DNA of 64,000 bases from Paraglaciecola chathamensis S18K6 (lineage in GTDB: Bacteria > Pseudomonadota > Gammaproteobacteria > Enterobacterales > Alteromonadaceae). The DNA lies in NCBI GenBank assembly GCA_000314955.1, contig BAEM01000014.1:32363-96362 (forward strand), given 5' to 3'. The stretch's first letter is position 1; each line of letters begins with the position of its first letter. Of the stretch, positions 7,591 to 16,571 are shown in pieces. The notes beneath the pieces are model-generated. The model worked only from the letters and a program-made list of their open reading frames with translations. It was not told where the DNA came from and made no database searches. A program made the translations under genes and the position numbers.

Positions 7591-10500
7591 ATGTTTTCGC
7601 AGTTTTTTATACGCCGCCCTATTTTTGCGGCGGTTATCTCGCTGATTTTCTTTATCGTAGGGGCCATCTCTGTATGGCAACTACCGATTACCGAATATCC
7701 AGAAGTAGTACCACCGACTGTGGTCGTTACCGCTAACTACCCAGGTGCCAACCCTAAGGTGATTGCCGAAACGGTTGCTTCCCCCCTTGAACAAGAGATC
7801 AACGGGGTTGAAAACATGTTGTACATGTCTTCTCAAGCCACGTCTGATGGCACCATGACCCTGACCATCACGTTTGCCATTGGTAGCGATGTGGATTTAG
7901 CCCAAACCCAGGTTCAAAGCCGAGTTGAGCGTGCTAAGCCGCGCTTACCAGAAGAAGTACAACGTTTAGGCATAGTCACTGAGAAATCTTCCCCAGATTT
8001 AACCATGGTGGTGCATTTAACCTCACCTGACGAGCGATACGATATGTTGTATTTATCAAACTACGCCGTGCTTAACGTTAAAGATGAATTGGCTCGTATC
8101 GAAGGCGTAGGACAAGTGCGGGTGTTTGGTGCTGGCGACTACAGTATGCGCGTTTGGTTAGATCCAAACAAAGTGGCTGCTTTAGGGTTATCCCCAAGCA
8201 ATATCGTGTCAGCGATTCGTGAGCAAAACCAACAAGCTGCCGCCGGTAGCCTTGGCGCACAGCCCAGTGGTGACAGTGACTTTCAACTTTTAATCAATGT
8301 TAAAGGTCGTTTGACTGACGTTGAAGAGTTTGAAGACATCATTATTAAAGTAGGCGAACAGGGGCAAATTAGTCGCCTTAAAGATGTCGCCCGCGTTGAA
8401 CTTGGCGCCTCTACTTATGCGCTTCGCTCGATGCTAGACAACAAAGACGCTGCCGCAATGCCGGTATTTCAGGCGTCAGGGTCCAATGCGATTCAAATTT
8501 CCGATGATGTGCGCAGCAAAATGGCTGAGCTATCAAAAACCTTTCCTGAAGGCTTGAGTTACGACATTGTTTACGACCCCACAGTGTTTGTGCGCGGCTC
8601 TATTGAAGCTGTGGTTAAAACCCTGTTTGAGGCCGTTTTATTAGTGGTTTTAGTCGTGGTGCTATTTTTACAAACATGGCGCGCCTCGATTATTCCATTA
8701 GTTGCTGTGCCAGTATCGTTAGTGGGCACCTTTGCCTTTATGCATTTACTGGGCTTTTCACTGAACGCCTTATCCTTGTTTGGTTTGGTACTTGCCATCG
8801 GGATCGTGGTCGATGACGCGATTGTCGTGGTGGAAAACGTTGAGCGAAATATCGCAGATGGTTTATCGCCAGTTGCTGCAACACAAAAAGCGATGAAAGA
8901 AGTAACAGGCCCTATCGTTGCCACCACCTTGGTATTGGCAGCAGTGTTTATCCCAACGGCGTTTATGTCTGGTTTGACTGGTCAGTTTTACAAGCAATTC
9001 GCGCTGACTATCACAATTTCGACCTTTATCTCGGCAATCAACTCGCTCACCCTAAGCCCTGCCTTGTCAGCTTTGCTACTTAAAGGCCACGATAGCAAGA
9101 AAGACGCCCTCACCCGAGGTATGGACAAACTGCTCGGCGGCTGGTTATTTAACCCGTTTAATCGTTTCTTCGCTCGCTTGTCAGACGGCTACGGCTGGGT
9201 TGTGAAAAAAGTGCTGCGTTTTGGCCTATTAGTCGGCGTGATTTACATCGGTTTAGTGGGTTTGACCGGCTTGCAATTTGCCACCACCCCAACAGGTTAT
9301 GTGCCAGGACAAGACAAGCAATATCTGGTGGCATTTGCCCAGTTACCAGATGCAGCATCACTTGATCGCACAGAAGAAGTGATTAAAGAAATGTCCCGTA
9401 TCGCCCTTGAACAGCCCGGTGTGTCTAACTCTGTTGCTTTTCCTGGCTTGAGTATCAATGGTTTTACCAACAGCACCAACAGCGGAATAGTATTTACACC
9501 ACTGGATGACTTTGCCGATCGCACAGACCCATCATTATCAGCTGGGGCGATTGCCGCGGCACTGAATCAAAAATTTGCCGCCATTGAAGATGCCTACATC
9601 GCTATCTTCCCGCCGCCGCCAGTACAAGGTTTAGGCACCATAGGCGGCTTTAGACTGCAAATTCAAGACCGCGCTAACTATGGTTACGACGAGCTGTATA
9701 AGGTCACCATGCAAGTGATGCAAAAAGCGTGGGCTACGCCCGAATTAGCTGGCGTGTTCTCTAGCTATCAAATTAATGTTCCGCAACTTGATGTAGACAT
9801 TGACCGCACCAAGGCTAAACAGCAGTCGGTTTCTTTGGATGAGCTGTTTACCACCTTACAAGGTTATATGGGCTCGGTGTACGCCAATGACTTTAATCAG
9901 TTTGGTCGTACTTATCAGGTGAACGTGCAAGCTGACGAGCAATTCAGACAAACCCCAGAACAAATAGCGCAGCTCAAAGTGCGTAACAACAACGGCGATA
10001 TGGTGCCTATCGGGTCGTTCATTAATGTAAACAATACCGCAGGCCCTGATCGCGTTATGCATTACAACGGCTTTACCACGGCTGAAATCAACGGTGGTGC
10101 AGCGCCGGGTTACAGTTCAGGCGAAGCACAAGCAGCGATTGAAAAGATATTAGCTGAAACCTTACCCAACGGCATGACCTACGAGTGGACCGAACTCACC
10201 TATCAACAAATACTGGCAGGCAATGCGGGCATGTATATCTTCCCGTTGATCATCCTGTTGGTGTTCTTGGTATTGGCGGCCCAGTACGAGAGTTTGAGCT
10301 TACCGCTGGCAATCATTTTGATTATCCCGATGACGCTACTGTCGGCATTAAGCGGTGTGCTTATCGCAGGGGGCGACAACAATATCTTTACCCAAATTGG
10401 CTTTATTGTACTGGTGGGGCTGGCGACAAAAAACGCGATCCTTATCGTTGAATTCGCGAAAGAATTGCAAGACGAAGGCAGAACCGCTTACGAAGCCATT

Positions 10501-10770
10501 CTTGAAGCCGGCCGCTTACGTTTGCGCCCCATTTTGATGACGTCCATCGCCTTTATCATGGGCGTGGTGCCTATGGTGTTCTCAAGCGGTGCGGGTGCAG
10601 AGATGCGTCAAGCCATGGGGGTTGCTGTGTTCTCAGGCATGATAGGGGTCACCGTGTTTGGCCTACTACTCACCCCATTATTTTACTATGTGCTCGCTAA
10701 GCGCGGCGAGCGTAAATCTCACCAATTACCTATAAAAAACAACGCTAAACAGGAGGCTGACCATGGGTAA
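7591..10770 (+). CDS. RND multidrug efflux pump, inner-membrane transporter (MexF/AcrB-like, HAE1)
   Basis: A 1059-residue proton-driven exporter, the full length of the HAE1 family. It opens with FFIRRPIFAAVISL in the first membrane helix. Two large periplasmic loops separate helix groups 1/2-6 and 7/8-12. The proton-relay aspartates are D408 and D409 (IGIVVDDAIVVVENVER) and the conserved lysine is K947 (GLATKNAILIVEF). SD GGAG lies 8 nt before the ATG. It follows the adaptor by 11 nt and overlaps the outer-membrane gene by 8 nt, the classic mexEF-oprN layout. It probably exports hydrophobic toxicants; the substrate is unknown. Confidence 0.95.
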   Translation: MFSQFFIRRPIFAAVISLIFFIVGAISVWQLPITEYPEVVPPTVVVTANYPGANPKVIAETVASPLEQEINGVENMLYMSSQATSDGTMTLTITFAIGSDVDLAQTQVQSRVERAKPRLPEEVQRLGIVTEKSSPDLTMVVHLTSPDERYDMLYLSNYAVLNVKDELARIEGVGQVRVFGAGDYSMRVWLDPNKVAALGLSPSNIVSAIREQNQQAAAGSLGAQPSGDSDFQLLINVKGRLTDVEEFEDIIIKVGEQGQISRLKDVARVELGASTYALRSMLDNKDAAAMPVFQASGSNAIQISDDVRSKMAELSKTFPEGLSYDIVYDPTVFVRGSIEAVVKTLFEAVLLVVLVVVLFLQTWRASIIPLVAVPVSLVGTFAFMHLLGFSLNALSLFGLVLAIGIVVDDAIVVVENVERNIADGLSPVAATQKAMKEVTGPIVATTLVLAAVFIPTAFMSGLTGQFYKQFALTITISTFISAINSLTLSPALSALLLKGHDSKKDALTRGMDKLLGGWLFNPFNRFFARLSDGYGWVVKKVLRFGLLVGVIYIGLVGLTGLQFATTPTGYVPGQDKQYLVAFAQLPDAASLDRTEEVIKEMSRIALEQPGVSNSVAFPGLSINGFTNSTNSGIVFTPLDDFADRTDPSLSAGAIAAALNQKFAAIEDAYIAIFPPPPVQGLGTIGGFRLQIQDRANYGYDELYKVTMQVMQKAWATPELAGVFSSYQINVPQLDVDIDRTKAKQQSVSLDELFTTLQGYMGSVYANDFNQFGRTYQVNVQADEQFRQTPEQIAQLKVRNNNGDMVPIGSFINVNNTAGPDRVMHYNGFTTAEINGGAAPGYSSGEAQAAIEKILAETLPNGMTYEWTELTYQQILAGNAGMYIFPLIILLVFLVLAAQYESLSLPLAIILIIPMTLLSALSGVLIAGGDNNIFTQIGFIVLVGLATKNAILIVEFAKELQDEGRTAYEAILEAGRLRLRPILMTSIAFIMGVVPMVFSSGAGAEMRQAMGVAVFSGMIGVTVFGLLLTPLFYYVLAKRGERKSHQLPIKNNAKQEADHG

Positions 10771-12145
10771 CATCTTGAAAATCGGCACACTGGCTGGGCT
10801 GATCTCAGCCCTTGCTGCCTGTGCTGTAGGGCCTGATTACCAAGCCCCAACCAAAGCAAATAACATTGAATTAGCTAGCGCTTATGAGCAAGCAGAGAAG
10901 CTCACCAACTGGTGGAACGCTTTTGGTGATGAAGACTTAAATCAGCTGATTGACCAAGCGTTGAAAGAAAACCGCACGTTATTTCAAGCACAAGCCAACG
11001 TGCTGCGCGCCTATGCCATATTTCGGGATAGCGATAATGACTTGTTGCCAAAAGGCTCGTTAAACGCAGGCTACGAGGCGGGAAAGAACATTACTGTGCT
11101 CGAATCTGACGACGATACCATTGCCCGTGGTTATAACGCAGGCGCTAATTTAACCTGGGATGTGGACCTGTTTGGCAAGGTACGCCGAGCTATAGAAGCA
11201 TCACTGGCTGAAGCCGAGCAAGCTGATATTCTGTGGCATGACGCTCAGTTACAAATTATCAGCCAAGTGGCTGCCACCTATGGTGACTATCGTGGTGCCC
11301 AGTTCAGATTAAAAGTCGCGGAGCAAAACTTAGCTAACTTGCGCCAAACACGCACTATCGTAAAAGCGCGTTTTCAGGCTGGGTTTGCCTCAGAACTTGA
11401 AATGGCGCGCATTGATGCTCAAGTCTTTCAAGTTGAAGCCAGTGTGCCACAAATGCGTAACTTGCTTGCCAGAGCCGAGGCCACACTGTCAGCACTTTTG
11501 GCCAAAAAACCAGGTGAACTTGCCCTTAGCACAGAGCCAGAGTTACCCCAGCTATCAAAGCCCGTGGCCTTGGTACCCGGTGAAAACTATTTGCGCTATC
11601 GGGCTGATGTTGCAAGTTCAGAACGGGCGTTAGCCGCAAGTACTGCGCGCATTGGCGTGGCAACCGCTGACTTATACCCGAATGTATCTGTAAGCGGCTT
11701 TTTAGGCTTTTTGTCTGGGCCAGGCTTAACCTTAGGCGGCGACACCAAAAGCTGGAGTGTTGCCCCGACTATCAGCTGGCAAGCAGCTGATTTAGGTTCG
11801 ATAAAGGCGCGTATCCGCCAAGCAGAAGCTAATTCTGATATCGCCTTAGCCCAGTTCGAACAACAAGTGTTTGATGCGCTAGCCGACATGCAGTTTTCAT
11901 TGCAAAGCTATAACTTCAGCCGCCAGCAGCAACAAAGCACTGAACACCAATGGCAAGCTAGTGAAAGAGCGATGATATTAGCCCGCCAGCGATTTGAAGC
12001 CGGTAGCGGCGAGTTTTTGGAATTGTTAGAAGCCCAGCGTGATGCCTTGCAAAGCCGAGAACAACTAGCCGTGCAAGAACAGCAAAGCTTTAACCGCTTA
12101 GTGGATATTTACCGTGCATTCGGTGGCGGGATCAGCGTTATTTAA
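10763..12145 (+). CDS. RND efflux outer-membrane channel lipoprotein (OprN/OprM/NodT family)
   Basis: A 460-residue outer-membrane factor. The lipoprotein signal ends at LAAC (lipidated Cys20) and is followed by VGPDYQAP, the usual start of mature NodT-family proteins. Two OEP repeats are visible, each contributing barrel strands and coiled-coil tunnel helices. The ATG lies inside the last codons of the pump gene after AGGAGG, so translation is coupled. The stop TAA is also the first three bases of a truncated MITE-like repeat, so the terminal residues GGGISVI may have been set by the insertion. It completes the tripartite efflux system. Confidence 0.93.
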   Translation: MGNILKIGTLAGLISALAACAVGPDYQAPTKANNIELASAYEQAEKLTNWWNAFGDEDLNQLIDQALKENRTLFQAQANVLRAYAIFRDSDNDLLPKGSLNAGYEAGKNITVLESDDDTIARGYNAGANLTWDVDLFGKVRRAIEASLAEAEQADILWHDAQLQIISQVAATYGDYRGAQFRLKVAEQNLANLRQTRTIVKARFQAGFASELEMARIDAQVFQVEASVPQMRNLLARAEATLSALLAKKPGELALSTEPELPQLSKPVALVPGENYLRYRADVASSERALAASTARIGVATADLYPNVSVSGFLGFLSGPGLTLGGDTKSWSVAPTISWQAADLGSIKARIRQAEANSDIALAQFEQQVFDALADMQFSLQSYNFSRQQQQSTEHQWQASERAMILARQRFEAGSGEFLELLEAQRDALQSREQLAVQEQQSFNRLVDIYRAFGGGISVI

Positions 12146-12251
12146 TACCAATCCGCATTAATAAGTGACCGCCTCAGAATGCGTCCAGCGGTTTTTGATT
12201 AAGGCGTCGCTATGTAGTAATGGTTGTTCCCTTTCAAATAGTGAGAACGCA
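12143..12251 (+). repeat. MITE-like repeat, left-end fragment
   Basis: About 109 bp matching the left part of the full copies, from TAATACCAATCC to GTGAGAACGC. The rest of the element is missing and the sequence passes directly into a terminator hairpin. Its initial TAA is the stop codon of the outer-membrane channel gene. Confidence 0.85.
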
Positions 12252-12285
12252 ACACAAAAGCCGGAGCGAACTCCGGCTTTTGTGT
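12252..12285. terminator. Strong bidirectional terminator
   Basis: A perfect 15-bp stem (ACACAAAAGCCGGAG paired with CTCCGGCTTTTGTGT) closed by a CGAA tetraloop. It lies between the end of the efflux operon and the convergent MFS gene and serves both. Confidence 0.88.
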
Positions 12286-12299
12286 GACTGCTATTTATT

Positions 12300-13487
12300 T
12301 TACATTGCTTGCGCTTGAGTCACTGGAGCTTGCTTCTTATCAAGCGAGCCCGACCACGACGTTAGTAGCCATGCAAACACAACGATCAACCCACCTATCC
12401 AAGGTGTATCAGTAAGTTGCATGTTTTCTACCACGCTACCACCGATAATTGAGCCTATCGCAATACCCACATTAAATGCTGCAATGTTTAGCCCTGAAGC
12501 TACATCTACCGCGTTTGGTGAGTGCTTTTCGGCCAGTTGCACCACGTACACCTGCAAGCCTGGCACGTTACCAAATGCGAACGCTCCCCAGACTAATACG
12601 GTTAGTACGGCAGTAATTGGGTTGCCTGCGGTAAAGGTAAAAATAAACAGCACCAGTGCCAGCGCTGCGAAAATAAACTGCAAGGCTTTGACTGGGCCGT
12701 GTTTATCTGCAAGTTTACCCCCCCAGATATTGCCAAATGCCACTGACACCCCGTATACCAAGAGTATTAAGCTTATGGCACTAGCCGAAAAGCCTGACAC
12801 TTGTTGCAGCATAGGTGCAAGGTAGGTAAAGGCGACAAATGTGCCACCATAACCCACTGCTGTCATAGCGTATACCAAGAGTAATCGTGGCTGAGTCAGT
12901 ACTTTTAATTGCTGAGCAATCGTGGCTGGTGCAGATTTTTTCAGCTTATTTGGCAGTAAAATAGCGCTGCCGATAAGCGCAACTAATCCGAGTAAAGCGA
13001 CAATTAAAAACGTTGCGCGCCATCCGAACATTTGCCCTATCCAAGTACCTAATGGCACACCTGTTACTAAAGCAACGGTCAAACCCGTGAACATAATAGC
13101 GATCGCGCTGGCTTCTTTGTCTTTGCTGACCAAGCTTGTGGCTATGGTTGAGCCAATTGAGAAAAACACCCCGTGAGCAAGGCCAGTAAGAATACGTGCG
13201 GTAATCAAAGACTCATAGCTTGGCGCTAGCCACGCCAGAATATTGCCCCCGATAAACAAAGACATAAGCGCGAGTAACACAACTTTACGGTTCCAGCGAC
13301 CGGTTAAAGCGGTTAGCACTGGCGCGCCAATAGCAACACCTAAGGCGTAAAGACTGACCAACAGGCCAGCAGAAGGTAGTGATACGCTCAGGTCTTGAGC
13401 GATAGTAGGTACCAGCCCGACAATAACAAATTCGGTGGTACCAATAGCGAAGGCACTTAAAGTTAAGGCCCATAGAGCAAGTGGCAT
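12300..13487 (-). CDS. MFS exporter, DHA1 drug:H+ antiporter type
   Basis: A 395-residue inner-membrane protein with 12 predicted helices, opening MPLALWALTLSAFAIGTTEF, a start shared with YdhP/AraJ-like efflux permeases. The MFS loop 2-3 motif is recognisable as LTGRWNRKVVLLAL. The ATG at 13487 follows CGGAGT; a longer in-frame start upstream is not supported. It lies 180 bp downstream of the TetR gene on the same strand, so it may be read from the TetR promoter and controlled by the same operator. It would export small toxic molecules; the substrate is unknown. Confidence 0.88.
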   Translation of the reverse strand: MPLALWALTLSAFAIGTTEFVIVGLVPTIAQDLSVSLPSAGLLVSLYALGVAIGAPVLTALTGRWNRKVVLLALMSLFIGGNILAWLAPSYESLITARILTGLAHGVFFSIGSTIATSLVSKDKEASAIAIMFTGLTVALVTGVPLGTWIGQMFGWRATFLIVALLGLVALIGSAILLPNKLKKSAPATIAQQLKVLTQPRLLLVYAMTAVGYGGTFVAFTYLAPMLQQVSGFSASAISLILLVYGVSVAFGNIWGGKLADKHGPVKALQFIFAALALVLFIFTFTAGNPITAVLTVLVWGAFAFGNVPGLQVYVVQLAEKHSPNAVDVASGLNIAAFNVGIAIGSIIGGSVVENMQLTDTPWIGGLIVVFAWLLTSWSGSLDKKQAPVTQAQAM

Positions 13488-13668
13488 AGTAAGACTCCGT
13501 AATGATTCTAAAAACGCCGTCTTGTGAAATAACAAGACGAGCAGTGAATTTACGCAGTAGTATGCCGTTATAAATTATTGTGAAAAACACCAGTAATTGC
13601 AAAATACTTTATCGAAATAAACAACAATAGGCCTAACGATAGTCGCCTTATGGGGTGAATTTTACTAT

Positions 13669-14214
13669 TTAGCGTGTGGCGAGTAGCCCAGCACTGGCGG
13701 TAACAAAAATGGCGGTATCGTTCATGGCCTTGCTAACCAACATAGCGCCTTCAAGCAAAGACAAGGTCGCAATAGCTTGCGCGTTCGCTGCTTGCTCAGA
13801 AGCACCATCCGCTTGTTGATACGCTTGGGTCAACCACTCAATATTTTGTTCAAAGAACCGCTGAGTTTGCGCTTTAACTTTCTCTGGCAGGCCGTCTGTT
13901 TCAGCACCTAGCAAACCGCAGAGGCACATTTTTTTGTCTTGGGTGAGTGCACATTGAAATTGCTGCAAATACACTTCAATAGGCTTTTTACCATCAGCAA
14001 TAAGTATTTTAGGATCACCTAAATTGGTTAAGAAATTGTCTGTGTACTGACGGGCTAACTCAGCGCCTAAATCCGCTTTCGTGGGAAAGTGATAATGCAC
14101 GCTAGAACTTTTAATGCCTATCTCATCTGCTAGCTCACGAAAACTAAAATTGCTATATCCGCCGGTTCGTACCTTCGCTTCTGCCGCTTTAAGTAGTTGC
14201 TGTTTCTTGCTCAT
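13669..14214 (-). CDS. TetR-family repressor controlling the divergent GST/cupin pair and itself (predicted)
   Basis: A 181-residue TetR regulator. The helix-turn-helix covers about residues 5-50 (QQLLKAAEAKVRTGGYSNFSFRELADEIGIKSSSVHYHFPTKADL), with an AcuR-like C-terminal region. The ATG at 14214 follows AGGAG by 6 nt; an upstream ATG at 14235 lacks a ribosome site. A CLCGLLG stretch contains two cysteines in the ligand domain that could sense electrophiles (inference). A 16-bp operator lies between the -10 and -35 of its own promoter and again at the start site of the divergent GST promoter. Confidence 0.88.
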   Translation of the reverse strand: MSKKQQLLKAAEAKVRTGGYSNFSFRELADEIGIKSSSVHYHFPTKADLGAELARQYTDNFLTNLGDPKILIADGKKPIEVYLQQFQCALTQDKKMCLCGLLGAETDGLPEKVKAQTQRFFEQNIEWLTQAYQQADGASEQAANAQAIATLSLLEGAMLVSKAMNDTAIFVTASAGLLATR

Positions 14215-14233
14215 ATATGCTCCTGTTTCGGGC

Positions 14234-14262
14234 ATTATCTATCAGTAGGTAAATAGGCACAA
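14234..14262 (-). promoter_or_regulatory. tetR promoter with internal operator
   Basis: Read on the - strand, TTGTGC (14257-14262), a 17-bp spacer and GATAAT (14234-14239) form a promoter for the TetR gene. The operator TATCTATCAGTAGGTA (14236-14251 on +) fills the spacer and overlaps the -10. Its match to the operator at 14506-14521 supports autoregulation. Confidence 0.7.
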
Positions 14263-14476
14263 GCCAAGGCTACCATGCCTGTTTCATGGCTTTTGTTGTT
14301 AATAAACTGCAGTAAATTAAATAGATACTTAAATGGGATATTAGCCTGTGCAGCTGCATTGCTGGCTTTATAGCCATGAAAATAATCGCTGGGGTTTTAA
14401 CAAACCTAACTCTTTGAAAAGATTCGTTAAAAATTACAGACCTCTCGCTTTTATAAAATACCTTAACTGAAAAACC

Positions 14477-14521
14477 TTGACAGGTTTTACACAGATCTTT
14501 ATAACTACCTACCAGTAGATA
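14477..14521 (+). promoter_or_regulatory. GST/cupin promoter with TetR operator at the start site
   Basis: TTGACA (14477-14482), a 17-bp spacer and TATAAC (14500-14505) make a near-consensus sigma-70 promoter. Immediately downstream is TACCTACCAGTAGATA (14506-14521). Its reverse complement, TATCTACTGGTAGGTA, differs from the other operator at only two central bases. Bound repressor would block transcription start. Confidence 0.78.
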
Positions 14522-14639
14522 GATAAAATACAAAGTATCTTTTAACGCTCATCAAAAAGATATTCATGATGCCTATGTGACTTTATCGAAATTACCAAAC
14601 GTTAACCCAGCTTTAAAACAAAGCCTAAGAGAGACAAGC

Positions 14640-15260
14640 ATGATCATTTATGACGTAGAAAACTTTCCAAACCCCCTTCGGGTACGTATTGCATTGGCAG
14701 AGAAAAATGCTCTCGATGCGGTCACCTTTCATCCGGTAGATGTAATGAACGGTGAGCATAGACGCGAGGCATTCTTAAATAAAAATCCCTTTGCCGGTGT
14801 ACCTGTGTTGGAATTAGACGATGGTACTTATATCGCTGAATGCACAGCCATTACCGAATACATAGATCATCACTTTGCCGGCCCCTCCCTAACTGGCGAA
14901 ACGGCCAAAGAACGGGCAGTGATAAGTATGATGCAGCGCCGCGCAGAAACCCAAGTGCTTGATGCTATTGCCACCTACTTTCATCACGCGACTGATGGTT
15001 TAGGCCCTGCATTGGAAACCTATCAAAATATTGACTGGGGACAAAAGCAGCATACCCGAGCACTCGCAGGCTTGGCTTACTTTGATAATATATTGGCTGA
15101 ACAACCCTATGTAGCTGGAGAAGCGTTTACCATGGCGGATATTACTCTGTGGTGCGGACTGGTCTTCGGTGGATTTTGTAATGTCAGCATTCCTGGCGAT
15201 TTAACACATTTACAAGCATGGTACGAACGCGTAGCAAAGCGCCCTAGTATTGCAGCATAG
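14640..15260 (+). CDS. Glutathione S-transferase
   Basis: A 206-residue cytosolic GST. The N-terminal thioredoxin-like domain (about 1-80) shows NPLRVRIALAEK and the glutathione-binding NPFAGVPVLELDDGTYIAECTAITEYI with the cis-Pro and the downstream Glu/Cys position. The all-alpha C-terminal domain contains FTMADITLWCG. The ATG at 14640 follows AAGAGAGAC; an upstream GTG frame is less likely. It is expressed from a TetR-operated promoter and followed after 64 nt by a cupin protein, suggesting an electrophile-detoxification unit with the nearby MFS exporter (inference). Confidence 0.9.
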   Translation: MIIYDVENFPNPLRVRIALAEKNALDAVTFHPVDVMNGEHRREAFLNKNPFAGVPVLELDDGTYIAECTAITEYIDHHFAGPSLTGETAKERAVISMMQRRAETQVLDAIATYFHHATDGLGPALETYQNIDWGQKQHTRALAGLAYFDNILAEQPYVAGEAFTMADITLWCGLVFGGFCNVSIPGDLTHLQAWYERVAKRPSIAA

Positions 15261-15284
15261 CTCAGCGCCCACTGACGTTTGAAT

Positions 15285-15309
15285 TAATGCCAATCCGCAT
15301 CAAAAAGTA
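15285..15309 (+). repeat. Degenerate fragment of the MITE-like repeat left end
   Basis: TAATGCCAATCCGCAT followed by an altered AAAAAGTAG matches the left end of the full copies with several changes. It lies in the gap between the GST and cupin genes, ending just before the cupin ribosome site. Confidence 0.55.
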
Positions 15310-15324
15310 GACAGGAGCCAGAAA

Positions 15325-16029
15325 ATGAACATAAATGCCGATTTCAGCCAGCGCGTTGTAGTACATAGCCAGCAGCAACCTTGGGTTGCATCACCTATGC
15401 CTGGGGTTGATCGCAGGCCACTTGATCGCGTTGGCGATGAAGTGGCTCGTGCAACGACTATAGTGCGCTATGCGCCGGGCAGTGAATTTTCACCCCATGT
15501 ACATACCGGTGGTGAGGAATTCATCGTGCTCGATGGCGTATTTCAAGATCAGCATGGTGACTTTCCTGCTGGCTCCTATATTCGAAACCCTCCTCAATCG
15601 TCACATAAGCCTGGCTCAGATGAAGGCTGCATCATTTTCGTAAAACTATGGCAATTTAACCCAGATGACAGGCAACACGTCAATGTACCGGCTCGGGTAG
15701 ATAGCACGGTAGTATCAAACGAATTTATGCCACCAGCCATAGGCAATGTATGCAAAGAATTGTATCGCGATGAATTTGAAGTAGTTAGCGTGTATGAGCT
15801 AGCGCCTAATAGCGTGCTGGAACTAGGAGCCGCTAAGGGCCTAGAAGCATTAGTGCTTGATGGTGAATTTCATGAAAGGAGTGACACGCTAGAAAAGCAT
15901 AGCTGGCTGCGCTTACCCATAGGCAGCAGCTTACATGGCAGAGCGGGGGAAAAAGGCGCAAGAATGTGGATAAAAACCGAACACTTACCATTCGTAGACG
16001 AACAGATCGCCCGAGTAAAAAACACCTAA
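15325..16029 (+). CDS. Bicupin protein, ChrR-like cupin domain
   Basis: A 234-residue protein with two cupin barrels. The first (about residues 35-105) has the metal-binding pattern HVHTGGEEFIVLDG with a later H in SSHKPG. The second (about 140-220) has lost most metal ligands, though FHER and SLHGRAG remain. It resembles the C-terminal cupin of ChrR-type anti-sigma factors but lacks their zinc-binding anti-sigma domain, so it is more likely a sensor or enzyme of oxidative/electrophile stress (inference). SD CAGGAG lies 8 nt before the ATG. It follows the GST gene and probably shares its transcript. Confidence 0.82.
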   Translation: MNINADFSQRVVVHSQQQPWVASPMPGVDRRPLDRVGDEVARATTIVRYAPGSEFSPHVHTGGEEFIVLDGVFQDQHGDFPAGSYIRNPPQSSHKPGSDEGCIIFVKLWQFNPDDRQHVNVPARVDSTVVSNEFMPPAIGNVCKELYRDEFEVVSVYELAPNSVLELGAAKGLEALVLDGEFHERSDTLEKHSWLRLPIGSSLHGRAGEKGARMWIKTEHLPFVDEQIARVKNT

Positions 16030-16063
16030 GTTCACACAAAGAAGGCCCAAGGGACTTGGGGCT

Positions 16064-16148
16064 AGGAACAAGGAACAAGGAACAAGGAACAAGGAACAAG
16101 GAACAAGGAACAAGGAACAAGGAACAAGGAACAAGGAACAAGGAACAA
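16064..16148 (+). repeat. Tandem repeat, 12 copies of the 7-bp unit AGGAACA
   Basis: An uninterrupted run of the 7-mer AGGAACA, about 12 copies over 85 bp, starting 35 bp after the cupin gene. The copies are identical, as expected of a slippage-prone microsatellite. Long open frames across it on both strands simply reflect the repeat. Confidence 0.95.
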
Positions 16149-16571
16149 AGAATGCAGCATGAAGAGTGAAAAGAAAAATTAATTACAGGCTGCAAAGCGC
16201 ACAAATTGGAGTTAAGAAAAACGCATTTTCGCCTTGCTCATTAGCTATGTTATTAATTTTAGTTCCGGCCCCAAAATATAAAGAAAAATATAGAGACACC
16301 CTTTGCAAAAACCTCAAGTAAATTTAGTAATTATAAAGACAGCCATCTTTATAAGCGTCAAAACCGATTCAATTATGCTTTAACGTTGCTATTCAATCGT
16401 ATGAATTCAACGTGATAAAAAGTAACCGGAATTTTAAGCTGACCATTTGGTTGTTTTCACACAGTGTCAGGGTGATTGAGGAAAAATTGGACGAGCTTAA
16501 GTAGAATTTAGCCAAGCGCCCGCCTCACAAGCTGTGCATTAAGTGTATTTGTTGAGATTAGTTGATAAAGT
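16149..16571. other. Non-coding stretch between tandem repeat and RAYT gene
   Basis: No convincing gene. An imperfect hairpin lies at 16383-16413 (ACGTTG...CAACGT with an inner TTCA/TGAA pair). A wider inverted repeat (TTAAGCT at 16434-16440 with AGCTTAA at 16494-16500) follows. Either could be part of the target or end structures used by the neighbouring transposase, but this is unproven. Confidence 0.4.

Noticed and set aside
12421..12825. 134-codon + frame antisense to the MFS gene
   Set aside because: A shadow frame of a membrane-protein gene; composition is that of the antisense of hydrophobic codons and there is no start context.
14270..14533. 87-codon frame on the - strand between the TetR and GST genes
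   Set aside because: It covers the GST promoter and operator, has no ribosome site and no recognisable protein features.
15833..16204. 123-codon frame on the - strand with a repeated LVPCSLF pattern, and a similar frame on +
   Set aside because: The pattern comes purely from translating the AGGAACA tandem repeat, and the frame overlaps the cupin gene antisense.
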